A stretch of 64,000 bases of DNA, taken from assembly GCF_024323335.1 (NCBI RefSeq), contig NC_066584.1, positions 428,863,319-428,927,318 of the forward strand, written 5' to 3'. Source of the stretch: Lathyrus oleraceus (lineage: Eukaryota; Streptophyta; Magnoliopsida; Fabales; Fabaceae). Positions 36,711 to 45,611 of this stretch are shown piece by piece. Both the position numbers and the translations under genes were made by a program. Below the pieces are notes generated by a model, which saw nothing but the letters and a program-made list of their open reading frames with translations, ran no database searches and had not been told where the DNA came from. Position 1 is the first letter of the stretch; every line of letters starts with the position of its first letter.

Positions 36711-39700
36711 ATGACAACAAACACCTCTAACAACATATTGCGATCAAATCCTAAGAAAGAAAAATTGTCTGGGACAAATTTTCAAGATTGGTACCGAGAC
36801 ATGAGGACTGTCCTCAAACATGATAAAGGGAAAGGCAAGGAAGTTGCCAAACCCAAACCCACTAGTGCTGCCTTGAAGCCTAGTGGAAGCATAGAAAAGG
36901 GAGGCACCTGCTTCCATTGCGGTAAGACCGCACACTGGAAGAGGAACTGCCCAAAGTACCTGGAAGATAGGAAGAAAGGAGTAGAGACTCAAACTTCAAG
37001 TATTTTTGTCATTGAAATTAATTTATCTACTTCTGCATCATGGGTATTAGATACTGGATGTGGTTCTCACATTTGTACAAATGTGCATGGACTGAAAAGG
37101 AGTAGAGATTTGGCAAAAGGTGAAGTCGACCTACGAGTTGGCAATGGAGCAAAGGTTGCTGCCTTAGCCGTAGGAACTTATGAGTTGACTTTACCTAGTG
37201 GTTTAATAATTCAGTTAGAGAACTGTTATTATGTACCAGCAATTAGCAGGAATATTATTTCCGTTTCTTGTTTGGACAAGTTCGGTTTTTCATTCATAAT
37301 AAAGAACAATTGTTGTTCAATTTATTTGAATGATATATTCTATGCTACTGCTCAAATGAACAATGGATTATATGTCCTTGATCTTGAAGTGCCAATTTAT
37401 AACATTAATACTAAAAGGATGAAACCTAATGAGTTAAATCCAACTTACCTTTGGCATTGTCGATTAGGCCACATAAATGAGAAACGCATTTCCAAACTCC
37501 ATAAAGATGGATTGTTGGACTCTTTTGATTATGAATCATATGAGACATGCAGATCTTGTTTAATTGGAAAAATGACAAAATCTCCATTCACAGGAAAAGG
37601 TGAAAGAGCTAATGATCTTTTGGCCCTCATACATACTGATGTATGTGGACCACTGAACATACCAGCCAGAGGAGGTTTTCAGTACTTCATCACATTCACT
37701 GATGATTTCAGTAGATATGGTTATGTGTATTTAATGAAACACAAATCAGAGTCCTTTGAAAAGTTCAAGGAATTCAAGAATGAAGTACAAAACCAACTGG
37801 GTAAGAATATTAAAACTCTTCGATCAGATCGAGGTGGTGAGTATTTAAGCCTAGAGTTTGATGATCATCTGAAAGAGTGTGGGATCCTATCCCAACTCAC
37901 TCCTCCTGGAACACCCCAATGGAATGGTGTGTCTGAGAGAAGAAATCGAACCCTGTTGGACATGGTCCGATCCATGATGAGTCAAGCCGATCTTCCAAAC
38001 TCCTTTTGGGGACATGCGCTGTTGACCGCAGCTTACACACTTAACCGTGTTCCATCCAAAAAGGTTGATAAGACACCATATGAGATATGGAGTGGTGAGA
38101 AACCACATATGTCTTACATGAAGATTTGGGGTTGCGAAGTTTATGTGAAACGACAAATTTCAACTAAGCTTGAGCCCAAATCTGACAAATGCTTATTTGT
38201 GGGATATCCTAAAGAAACAAGAGGATATTACTTCTACAATCCTTCTGAGGGCAAAGTGTTTGTCGCTCGAACTGGAGTTTTCCTAGAAAAGGATTTTATT
38301 TCCAAAGGAACCAGTGGGAGGAAAGTAGAGCTTGAAGAAATTCAAGAATCACAAAGCATCGATACACCTATGGAGGAATTAGAGCAGGAAACACAAATGG
38401 TTGTGGAAGAGCAACCTGCTCAAGTAGAACAAGACCAGCGTAGGTCAGGCAGGATACGTCACCTACCTGAGAGATATGGATATCTCATAACAGATCAAGG
38501 TGATGTATTGCTCATGGATCAAGATGAGCCTGTGACCTACCAAGAGGCCATAACTGGTCCCGAGTCTGAGAAGTGGCTAGAGGCCATGAAATCTGAAATA
38601 GATTCCATGTACACGAACCAAGTTTGGAACTTGGTAGAGCCTCCTGTAGGAGTTAATCCTATAGGATGCAAGTGGGTCTTCAAAAAGAAGACTGACATGG
38701 ATGGTAAGGTACATACCTATAAAGCAAGACTGGTTGCAAAAGGATATAAACAAATTCATGGTGTTGACTATGATGAAACCTTTTCACCAGTTGCAATGCT
38801 TAAATCTGTTCGGATTTTACTTGCTATCGCTGCATATCATGATTATGAAATATGGCAGATGGATGTCAAAACTGCTTTCCTTAATGGGAATCTTCTTGAG
38901 GATGTGTACATGACACAGCCTGAAGGATTTGACATACCAGAAGAAGCCCATAAGATATGTAAGCTACAAATATCAATCTATGGATTGAAGCAAGCTTCCA
39001 GAAGCTGGAATCTTCATTTTGATGAAACGGTAAAACAATATGGATTCATCAAGAACGAAGATGAGCCTTGTGTCTACAAGAAGGTTAGTGGGAGCATGAT
39101 CGTGTTCCTGGTGTTATATGTAGATGACATATTACTCATTGGAAACGATGTCCCTACCCTGCAACAAGTAAAGACTTGGTTGGGGAAATGTTTTTCTATG
39201 AAGTACCTAGGTGAAGCAGCCTATATATTAGGAATCAGAATCTATAGAGATAGATCACAAAAACTGCTTGGCCTAAGTCAGAGTACATACATAGACAAAG
39301 TGCTGAGACGCTTTAATATGCATGATTCCAAGAAAGGATTCATACCTATGCAACATGGCCTGTGTCTATCAAAAACACAATCCCCTTCAACTAAAGAAGA
39401 AAGGGAACGCATGAATAATATTCCATATGCATCTGCAATAGGATCTATCATGTATGCCATGTTATGTACTCGACCAGATGTCTCGTATGCTTTAAGTACA
39501 ACAAGTAGGTACCAATCTGATCCTGGTGATGCCCATTGGGTAGCTGTTAAGAATATCCTTAAGTACTTGAGAAGGACTAAGGAATCATTCTTGATATATG
39601 GAGGTCAGGAAGAGTTGGCTGTAATTGGTTACACTGATGCTAGCTTCCAGACAGATAAGGATGACTTTAGATCGCAATCTGGTTATGTGTTTTGCTTGAA

Positions 39701-40106
39701 CGGTGGCGCTGTGAGCTGGAAAAGTTCGAAGCAAGATACAGTTGCTGACTCTACAACCGAGGCCGAGTATATTGCTGCCTCAAGTGCAGCAAAGGAAGCT
39801 GTTTGGATCAGGAAGTTCATTAGTGAACTTGGCATAGTTTCTAGCGTTGTGGATCCCATTGGTCTCTACTGTGATAACAATGGTGCTATCGCACAAGCTA
39901 AGGAGCCTAGATCTCACCAACGATCCAAACACATACTTAGGCGTTATCATCTCATTCGAGAGATAATAGATAGAGGAGATGTGAAAATATGTAAAGTACC
40001 TACACTAGACAATATAGCTGACCCACTGACAAAGCCTCTTGCGCAGCAGAAGCATGATGGCCATACTAGATCAATGGGTATACGGGGTATGACTGATTGG
40101 CTCTAG
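36711..40106 (+). CDS. Copia Gag-Pol polyprotein lacking the Gag capsid core
   Basis: A single open frame of 1131 residues. Gag is reduced to its first 35 or so residues (LSGTNFQDWYRDMR). It then jumps in frame to the linker and one zinc knuckle, CFHCGKTAHWKRNC (67-80). The roughly 180 residues of capsid usual in this family are absent. Protease has DTGCGSH (114-120). Integrase has HCRLGH with CRSC (249-283) and catalytic D310, D373 and E409 (IHTD, LRSDRGGEY, VSERRNR). RT has LYVDDILL near 803. The C-terminal RNase H has GYTDASF and TEAEYIA, and the frame ends naturally at TAG before the purine tract. Enzymes look complete, so particle formation is the missing step. It is plus strand between its LTRs. 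Confidence 0.92.
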   Translation: MTTNTSNNILRSNPKKEKLSGTNFQDWYRDMRTVLKHDKGKGKEVAKPKPTSAALKPSGSIEKGGTCFHCGKTAHWKRNCPKYLEDRKKGVETQTSSIFVIEINLSTSASWVLDTGCGSHICTNVHGLKRSRDLAKGEVDLRVGNGAKVAALAVGTYELTLPSGLIIQLENCYYVPAISRNIISVSCLDKFGFSFIIKNNCCSIYLNDIFYATAQMNNGLYVLDLEVPIYNINTKRMKPNELNPTYLWHCRLGHINEKRISKLHKDGLLDSFDYESYETCRSCLIGKMTKSPFTGKGERANDLLALIHTDVCGPLNIPARGGFQYFITFTDDFSRYGYVYLMKHKSESFEKFKEFKNEVQNQLGKNIKTLRSDRGGEYLSLEFDDHLKECGILSQLTPPGTPQWNGVSERRNRTLLDMVRSMMSQADLPNSFWGHALLTAAYTLNRVPSKKVDKTPYEIWSGEKPHMSYMKIWGCEVYVKRQISTKLEPKSDKCLFVGYPKETRGYYFYNPSEGKVFVARTGVFLEKDFISKGTSGRKVELEEIQESQSIDTPMEELEQETQMVVEEQPAQVEQDQRRSGRIRHLPERYGYLITDQGDVLLMDQDEPVTYQEAITGPESEKWLEAMKSEIDSMYTNQVWNLVEPPVGVNPIGCKWVFKKKTDMDGKVHTYKARLVAKGYKQIHGVDYDETFSPVAMLKSVRILLAIAAYHDYEIWQMDVKTAFLNGNLLEDVYMTQPEGFDIPEEAHKICKLQISIYGLKQASRSWNLHFDETVKQYGFIKNEDEPCVYKKVSGSMIVFLVLYVDDILLIGNDVPTLQQVKTWLGKCFSMKYLGEAAYILGIRIYRDRSQKLLGLSQSTYIDKVLRRFNMHDSKKGFIPMQHGLCLSKTQSPSTKEERERMNNIPYASAIGSIMYAMLCTRPDVSYALSTTSRYQSDPGDAHWVAVKNILKYLRRTKESFLIYGGQEELAVIGYTDASFQTDKDDFRSQSGYVFCLNGGAVSWKSSKQDTVADSTTEAEYIAASSAAKEAVWIRKFISELGIVSSVVDPIGLYCDNNGAIAQAKEPRSHQRSKHILRRYHLIREIIDRGDVKICKVPTLDNIADPLTKPLAQQKHDGHTRSMGIRGMTDWL

Positions 40107-40110
40107 TGCT

Positions 40111-40120
40111 AGTGGGAGAT
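40111..40120 (+). promoter_or_regulatory. Polypurine tract of copia element C
   Basis: AGTGGGAGAT directly precedes the 3' LTR start TGTTGGTG. Confidence 0.85.
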
Positions 40121-41479
40121 TGTTGGTGTAAGCCCTAGAGGCCAATACTTTTGGTACTTGTATCGAATTATTTATTAATAATAAAAGGCATTTTCTTTAT
40201 TATGGTTGATTAATAAAGTCCCTGGAATAGATAGTCTGTTTAATGTATTAAGTGTGACTTAATCATGAGAACACATTAAACATAAGGACACTATTCTTAA
40301 AGTATCCGTAGTCGAGCTTTAATGTGAAGTGGGATAACATTAAAGCATTAAGACTATTATGTTTGTAGATTGATGATCACATCTCATGGATCATGGATAA
40401 AGAGTTATCAAGTCTTAAACATAGGTATGAATATTAGGAGTAATATTTATACCGGATTGACCCGCTATGAGAATACTATATAGAAAGTTATGCAAAGTGT
40501 CATAAGTTATTCTCATGGTGATAATAGTGTATACCACTCTTCGACCTGAAACCACTATGGATCCTAGATGTAGAGTCGAGTGCTTTATTGTTGATCCAAC
40601 GTTGTCCGTAACTGGATAACCATAAAGACAGTTGATGGGTACTCCACGAAGCATGCTGAGGGACATGAGTGTCCTAGATGGAATTTGCCAATCCTGCGTA
40701 ACAGGATAAATGTCTATGGGCCCAATATTGAACTGGACAAGGGTGACACGGTCTATACCTTGTGTTCAATATAGACATAAGGGCAAAGGGGTAATTATAC
40801 ACATAATTATTATCACAGGAGGTTTTGTCAGATCACATGACATTTTCGTGACTTGGGTAGCAGTGATGTGTTGCTAGATACCGCTCACTGTTTATTATGT
40901 TAAATGTGTGTTTTAATATAATTGCCAACGTCGCGAAAACCTATAGGGTCACACACAAAGGACGGATTGATGAGAGATAGAATAATTAAGGAACATCGTA
41001 AGGTACGGTGTACTTAAGAAGAATACGAAATATGGTAAAGTACCAAATACTTAAGTGATTTTGGCATATTCTGAGATATGGGCCAAAATGCACTTAAGTG
41101 GGCTTTTTGGCTTGAAGCCCACACAAGTGGTTCTATAAATAGAACCCCTTGGGTAGAAGCATTGACACTCCAGACAACACAACTGAAGAGTTGGAATTTC
41201 GTATCTCTCTCTCACTCAAAGCCTTCATTCACAAACAGCTAGCACTGCGATTGAAGGAATCCGTTCGTGTGGACTGAGTAGAGACGTTGTCATCGTTCAA
41301 CGTTCGTGATCGCCCCGTGGATCTGTATCAAAGGTTTTGATCATTATCAGAGATCTGCATCAAAGGTTTGAATCGCCACAAGAGGTAACGATTCTATCAC
41401 TGATCATGCCCATTCGTAAGGATCACTAAATGGAGAAATTTTTAAATTCCGCTGCGCCTTGGATGGCAATTCTCCTTCA
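40121..41479 (+). repeat. Complete 3' LTR of copia element C
   Basis: 1359 bases, starting TGTTGGTGTAAG and ending CTCCTTCA. The last 692 bases repeat the truncated 5' LTR. The TATA box is at 41134-41141. Confidence 0.93.
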
Positions 41480-42102
41480 ATTCAGTTGGTAACTTTACTC
41501 CATTCCAAATCCTCAATACATAACTTTGTTATGTTCCACTTAATTTAGTTGTTGTTTCTAATGATGGGATATGGGTTTGCAAGCTTTATCACCTAATAGA
41601 ATTTGTAGTGGATTTTTATTGTACAATGGTAGTCTTTGATCTTGATAGAAGTGTGAGAAATCATTTTTATGAAAATGGAAAATAAGTAATAAATAAGGAA
41701 TAATGGGTTTGGCTTTAGTCCATGTAACCTAATTTTTTTAGTCCCTGATTATGGGTTTGAATTCATATCGTTATGTACAACCTTCACACAAACCCATAAT
41801 GTTTTCAAATCGATGAAAACATATATGTTTGTTTATGAGGTATTCATGTATGTTTATTTAGTGCTCCACCATTTCAAACCATAATCATTTTTGGTAGTTT
41901 GATTATGTAAGTTTATTATTTACTCTTTCTCTCACAATATTCACCATCATCTTCCATTAAAGTTTCATCTTCATGTTTGTTTATTGAGTAAGGTTTTGAT
42001 TCTTAGTTTCTCAAAGTACCAATATTATTTTTATGTATGTATGATGGTGAAACATTTTTCAAAACAAATACACCCAGACATGTATATACACCCTAGTTGA
42101 AA
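41480..42102. other. AT-rich sequence right of copia; no gene seen
   Basis: It does not continue the family B sequence found left of the copia element. It contains the first of two about 66-base direct repeats (42031-42097). No coding signal is recognised before 42103. Confidence 0.5.
42031..42097. repeat. Direct repeat flanking the HMA fragment, left
   Basis: TTATGTATGTATGATGGTGA... to ...TATATACACCCTAG resembles 42686-42751 at about nine of ten positions. The pair brackets the HMA fragment. Confidence 0.85.
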
Positions 42103-42394
42103 ATGTTAACAAATGAACATGAGTTATTGAATATTGAGGTCATTGCATCTTCTAAGGTACATATTTTTGTTCTCAAAGTACATATGAATTGTGAAGGGTG
42201 TAAGGCCAAAGTCAAGAAAGTACTTGGAAAAGTTGAAGGTAAAGTTTAAAATCTAACTCATATTTTCAGTTTCTATATTTATTATCTTTAAGAAGTTATA
42301 TAGCTTTTGTGTATCAGGTGTTTATGGAGTAGACGTTAATGGCGAAGAGAAAGAATATATAATGAATGACACAAGTGCCTTTGAAAACCAGTAA
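42103..42394 (+). pseudogene. Heavy-metal-associated (HMA) domain gene fragment, HIPP-like, two exons
   Basis: Exon 1 (42103-42238) starts at ATG and contains LKVHMNCEGCKAKVKKVL. It carries the MxCxxC metal-binding motif and the first helix of an HMA domain, as in plant heavy-metal-associated isoprenylated proteins (HIPPs). A GT-AG intron of 79 bases (42239-42317, GTAAAG to TATCAG) joins in frame to exon 2, which continues VYGVDVNGEEKEY, the normal next strand, and ends at TAA 42394. The intron position matches the place where the domain is often split. The model gives about 70 residues. The third strand, second helix, Gly-rich tail and CaaX box are missing. It is more likely a captured or truncated gene piece than a working gene, but the open two-exon frame deserves note. 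The HMA assignment is fairly sure, activity is not. Confidence 0.6.
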
Positions 42395-42879
42395 ATGATT
42401 CCAACCTTTTATGGCCAAGATATTAATCAATATTTGGCAGTACCAACACCACCATTGGTTTTTGAAAGTTTTAACAATTGAGCAAATAAAAATGTTATTA
42501 GAATCAATGAATATCCAAAATGACAATGACCTGCAAATTTTAAGAGAATAATGGAATAAACGATTATAGCTTATGGAATCAAGAAAGGCCACATAAGATC
42601 TTTGGAGTGTCATCAACTATTACATAATGCGAAAGACTAAATCCAAAAATGAATTGATTTTGCAATTTGAAAACAAAATCAATTCTTATGTATGCATGAT
42701 GGTGAAACATTTTTCAAAATAAATACACTCATGCATGTATATACACCCTAGACTAAAAAAAACGATACAAGAACCAAAATTGAAAACTCGCTAACTTAAA
42801 GGAAGCAAAAGACTATTTAAGCCAAAAATAAATATTTATACAACTTATAATTTCTAATCAATTAAAAAGAATTTTTATC
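42395..42879. other. AT-rich sequence between HMA fragment and element D; no gene seen
   Basis: It includes the second direct repeat at 42686-42751. Short frames downstream of the HMA stop could be decayed tail of the same gene, but I cannot show this. Confidence 0.45.
42686..42751. repeat. Direct repeat flanking the HMA fragment, right
   Basis: This is the partner of 42031-42097, about 655 bases away, in the same orientation. Confidence 0.85.
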
Positions 42880-43018
42880 TGTCATACCCCAAAATTTGCC
42901 CATCAATAGCTCAAGACATTTTTCAGGGGCATTCCGACTCATTTTATGGCACTGATCTTAAAGGGACAAAGGCCCAGCTCACGAATGGCCCAATCCAGAA
43001 AATGGCCCAAACTGGCCT

Positions 43019-43132
43019 GTTCGCTACACGCTCGCCTAGCGAACGTTACGTTCGCTACACGCTCGCCTAGCGAACGTTCGCTACACGCTCGCCTAGCGAA
43101 GCAAATGTTCGCTACCAGCTCGCCTAGCGAAG
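43019..43132 (+). repeat. Four 26-bp inverted-repeat units in element D LTR
   Basis: Units start at 43019, 43050, 43076 and 43107. The first two have perfect 8-base arms, GTTCGCTA...TAGCGAAC, around CACGCTCGCC. The last two end TAGCGAAG. They lie just upstream of the TATA box. Confidence 0.93.
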
Positions 43133-43194
43133 CTGACAGACAACAAAAAATTCCGGGCTTCGTTCTGAGCCCATTAGGTCATGAAAAAGGGCAT

Positions 43195-43202
43195 TATAAA
43201 TA
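43195..43202 (+). promoter_or_regulatory. TATA box of element D LTR
   Basis: TATAAATA is followed within about 30 bases by an A/G-rich start region and no early long frame. It is the best promoter candidate in this LTR. Confidence 0.7.
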
Positions 43203-43588
43203 CCAGCACTTCAGTAATGAAAAGGAGAACGAAAAAAGGAGAGAGGAGAACTCTAGCAAGTAAACCCTAGCGCTCACAGACGGAAAACCCTAAAGGAAGC
43301 CCTGAAGGAAAAGCCGGCGGCCGCAAAGCTACCTCCGCCCGATTTGATCCGATCAGCCAATTCAAGGTTACAATTCGATTACAAACAGGTTGGCATTGCT
43401 ATTACTACCCTATGTTCTTAATTTGCACATGGTATCATGATTGAATTTATGAAACTATCTTAAGTTTTACATATGAATTTAAGTATGCATGAACCGTTGA
43501 ATGTCTAACCACATAATCTCTGTAATGAATGCTATAAAGTGTGAAGCTTGCTGCCATTATATCGTTATTAAAATCGGAATCCGCAGCC

Positions 43589-43650
43589 GCTCGCTAGCAC
43601 ATCGCTAAGCGAGCATGCAGCGAGTATTCGCTAAGCCTTCGCTAGGCGAG
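43589..43650 (+). repeat. Second inverted-repeat cluster in element D LTR
   Basis: Words GCTCGCTAGC, TCGCTAAGCGAGC and TTCGCTAAGCCTTCGCTAGGCGAG are built from the same TCGCTA/AGCGA letters as the array at 43019. They lie about 390 bases downstream of the TATA box. Confidence 0.8.
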
Positions 43651-43910
43651 GCAGGCGCGAACCTGACAGTAGCCAACTTTTCTGTTCTGACTTTTCATTC
43701 ATGTTTTATCATAGCCAGGCATTGTTTATTTGATCCTATTACTGTTGTGATCTCTTTTGCGGTGTAATCCTCGATTGCACCCTGATTTGGTATGCTAACC
43801 CGTTTGTTGAATTTTGCAAAGGTTCATATGTCCCAGAAAAAAAGACCGCCGTTAGGTCTTCCACTTTATTTGTGGGATACCCTTGTGGAGGCTCACCCTA
43901 AATTGCTTAA

Positions 43911-44003
43911 TTAATTTTAATGTGTTAATTTTAATAATTAATTTTAATAATTAATTTTAATGTATTAATTTTAATGTATTATTTTTAATGTATTGATTTT
44001 AAT
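43911..44003 (+). repeat. AT-rich short tandem repeat TTAATTTTAATGTA
   Basis: Irregular repeats of TAATTTTAATGTATTAATTT and TAATTTTAATAATTAA fill about 90 bases. Confidence 0.85.
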
Positions 44004-44816
44004 GTGGAGATTCATCATAATCACCTAATTAACTTTAAAATGCGGCCTTTAAATATGTGATCTTGGACCTCTCTTTTGCCTTATGATATTACGGTATTAC
44101 GGTCATGTCCCGCGAATGTGGGGATACACTTAGCAATGGCCCTTCGATTAAATCATCATAAAATAAATCATAGTCCCTCGGATGTTGCCTTCGAATATAT
44201 GATTTCGTCCCTCGATGACCCTTCGGTGTAGCCTGCGGTTAAATGATGATCGTCCCTTCGAATGCTAAGGTATCCTTACAACTGTTGCCTTCAATGACCT
44301 ATCGATGACCCTACGATGACCCTTAAACATCCAAAGGGTAAAATTACTTACTTCTCAATAGTAAGGACAGTTTTACCCTCATAAGGATAGGAAACGTTCA
44401 TAACGACCTTAGGAAGGTATAACTCTCAATTGCTGGATCATAACCTAAAACATTTCCCACCCCTCACACTTTGCAAATCCTAGAAAATCACCACTTGGTA
44501 TACATTCATACTAGAATCATTACCAAGCCACATTTTTCTAAACCGTTTTCAAAATCAAACGAGATAAATACTTTGTATACATTCATACGAGAATCATTAC
44601 AAAGTTAAACTCTCTTTTCGAAACATTTTTTAAACAATTCACGAACACTTTTCAGACAAAAATATAAGTGATCCAGCAATTAAGAGCCCATGGATAACCA
44701 TGGATACAAAGGGTGCTAACACCTTCCCTTTGTATAATGTACCTCCCGAACCCAAAATCTATTGAGGTCTTTCCTGTTCTTTTCCACCTTTCCTTATTGG
44801 ATAAAAGAAAAGTCGG

Positions 44817-44826
44817 TGGCGACTCT
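44817..44826 (+). promoter_or_regulatory. PBS-like decoy in U5 of element D
   Basis: TGGCGACTCT followed by TGC repeats the start of the real primer site 73 bases downstream, with one extra T. Elements A and B have TGGCGGCTCTG at corresponding places (minus strand, 15312-15303 and 28747-28738). Whether it is used is unknown. Confidence 0.5.
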
Positions 44827-44889
44827 TGCTATCCGCGACATTGCGATAAAAAGCAAAACACCCCAAGTCAGTTCACCGTATGACAGAAC

Positions 44890-44907
44890 TGGCGACTCTG
44901 CTGGGGA
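44890..44907 (+). promoter_or_regulatory. Primer-binding site of Ogre element D
   Basis: TGGCGACTCTGCTGGGGA, identical to the site of element A, pairs with a tRNA-Arg 3' end. Confidence 0.93.
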
Positions 44908-45611
44908 CCACTTAAAGAGAGGTTACCTTAATAACAAGATCACATATTCACATTGTCTGATTTACTTTTAAGGGATTGCTTGGGTATTCTTGAGTGAAAG
45001 ATCCTACACCCGGATCTAGTGTACCTTAGGTAAGTAGCAATAGATCATCGCGACTATCCGGCGTATACTGGAATGGTTAAAATGATGGCTACGGTTAATG
45101 TGGCACTTTGGATGTCCTGATGTTCCTCATGTTTACTTGAGGAAAAATTTGGCATTCGCGTGGTGTCATCAAAGCATTAACCAGACCTTTAGAACCCTAA
45201 TTGACTCATCCTAGCCATTAGAAAGTAGTGAGATAACTGACTTCGGTTCCGACTGGGGTTGGTTGAGACTCGATACTACACTCTTTAAGATTGGACTTTA
45301 GGGAAGCTTTGGTCAACCACTTGGTGTTGCACTGAAGTGGACTTAAAGGAAGGTCGATGATCTGAGATCCTTCTAGAACCCGGTTACTATTCTAGGACAG
45401 GTTGAACCAACCAAACTTCAGTGGGGAGGGTATTTACCTATGGAACTCATGCAAGCCTCAAAACCTAGGAATGATGGTTGTGTGACTTGCTTGTGCGTGT
45501 TATTTATTTAACCTCATAACATCATAGCATCATAACATCATAACATCATGACATCATTGTACTAACCATTTCAAGGACTTAGGGATTTAGCTTTGCTCTG
45601 TTGAACAGGTT
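44908..45611 (+). other. Leader of element D before ORF1
   Basis: Non-coding, about 0.7 kb. It ends in a small CATCATAACAT repeat near 45520-45555. No gene is seen. Confidence 0.7.

Larger units (their letters stand above)
34178..41479 (+). mobile_element. Element C: Ty1/copia LTR retrotransposon with truncated 5' LTR
   Basis: A plus-strand copia element of 7.3 kb. It has a partial 5' LTR (692 bases of 1359), an initiator-Met-tRNA primer site, an unusually long 1.8-kb leader, one polyprotein frame in protease-integrase-RT-RNase H order, a purine tract and a complete 3' LTR. The order INT before RT defines Ty1/copia. The shared LTR parts differ at only four positions that I can see. No target duplication can be tested because the 5' end is lost. 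Confidence 0.93.
42880..44885 (+). repeat. 5' LTR of Ogre element D
   Basis: It starts TGTCATACCCCAAAATTTGC and ends ...GTATGACA, four bases before the primer site. It holds inverted-repeat arrays (43019-43132 and 43589-43650), a TATA box, an AT-rich repeat (43911-44003) and a duplicated ATACATTCATAC.AGAATCATTAC phrase near 44502 and 44578. Its partner LTR is outside the window. Confidence 0.88.
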
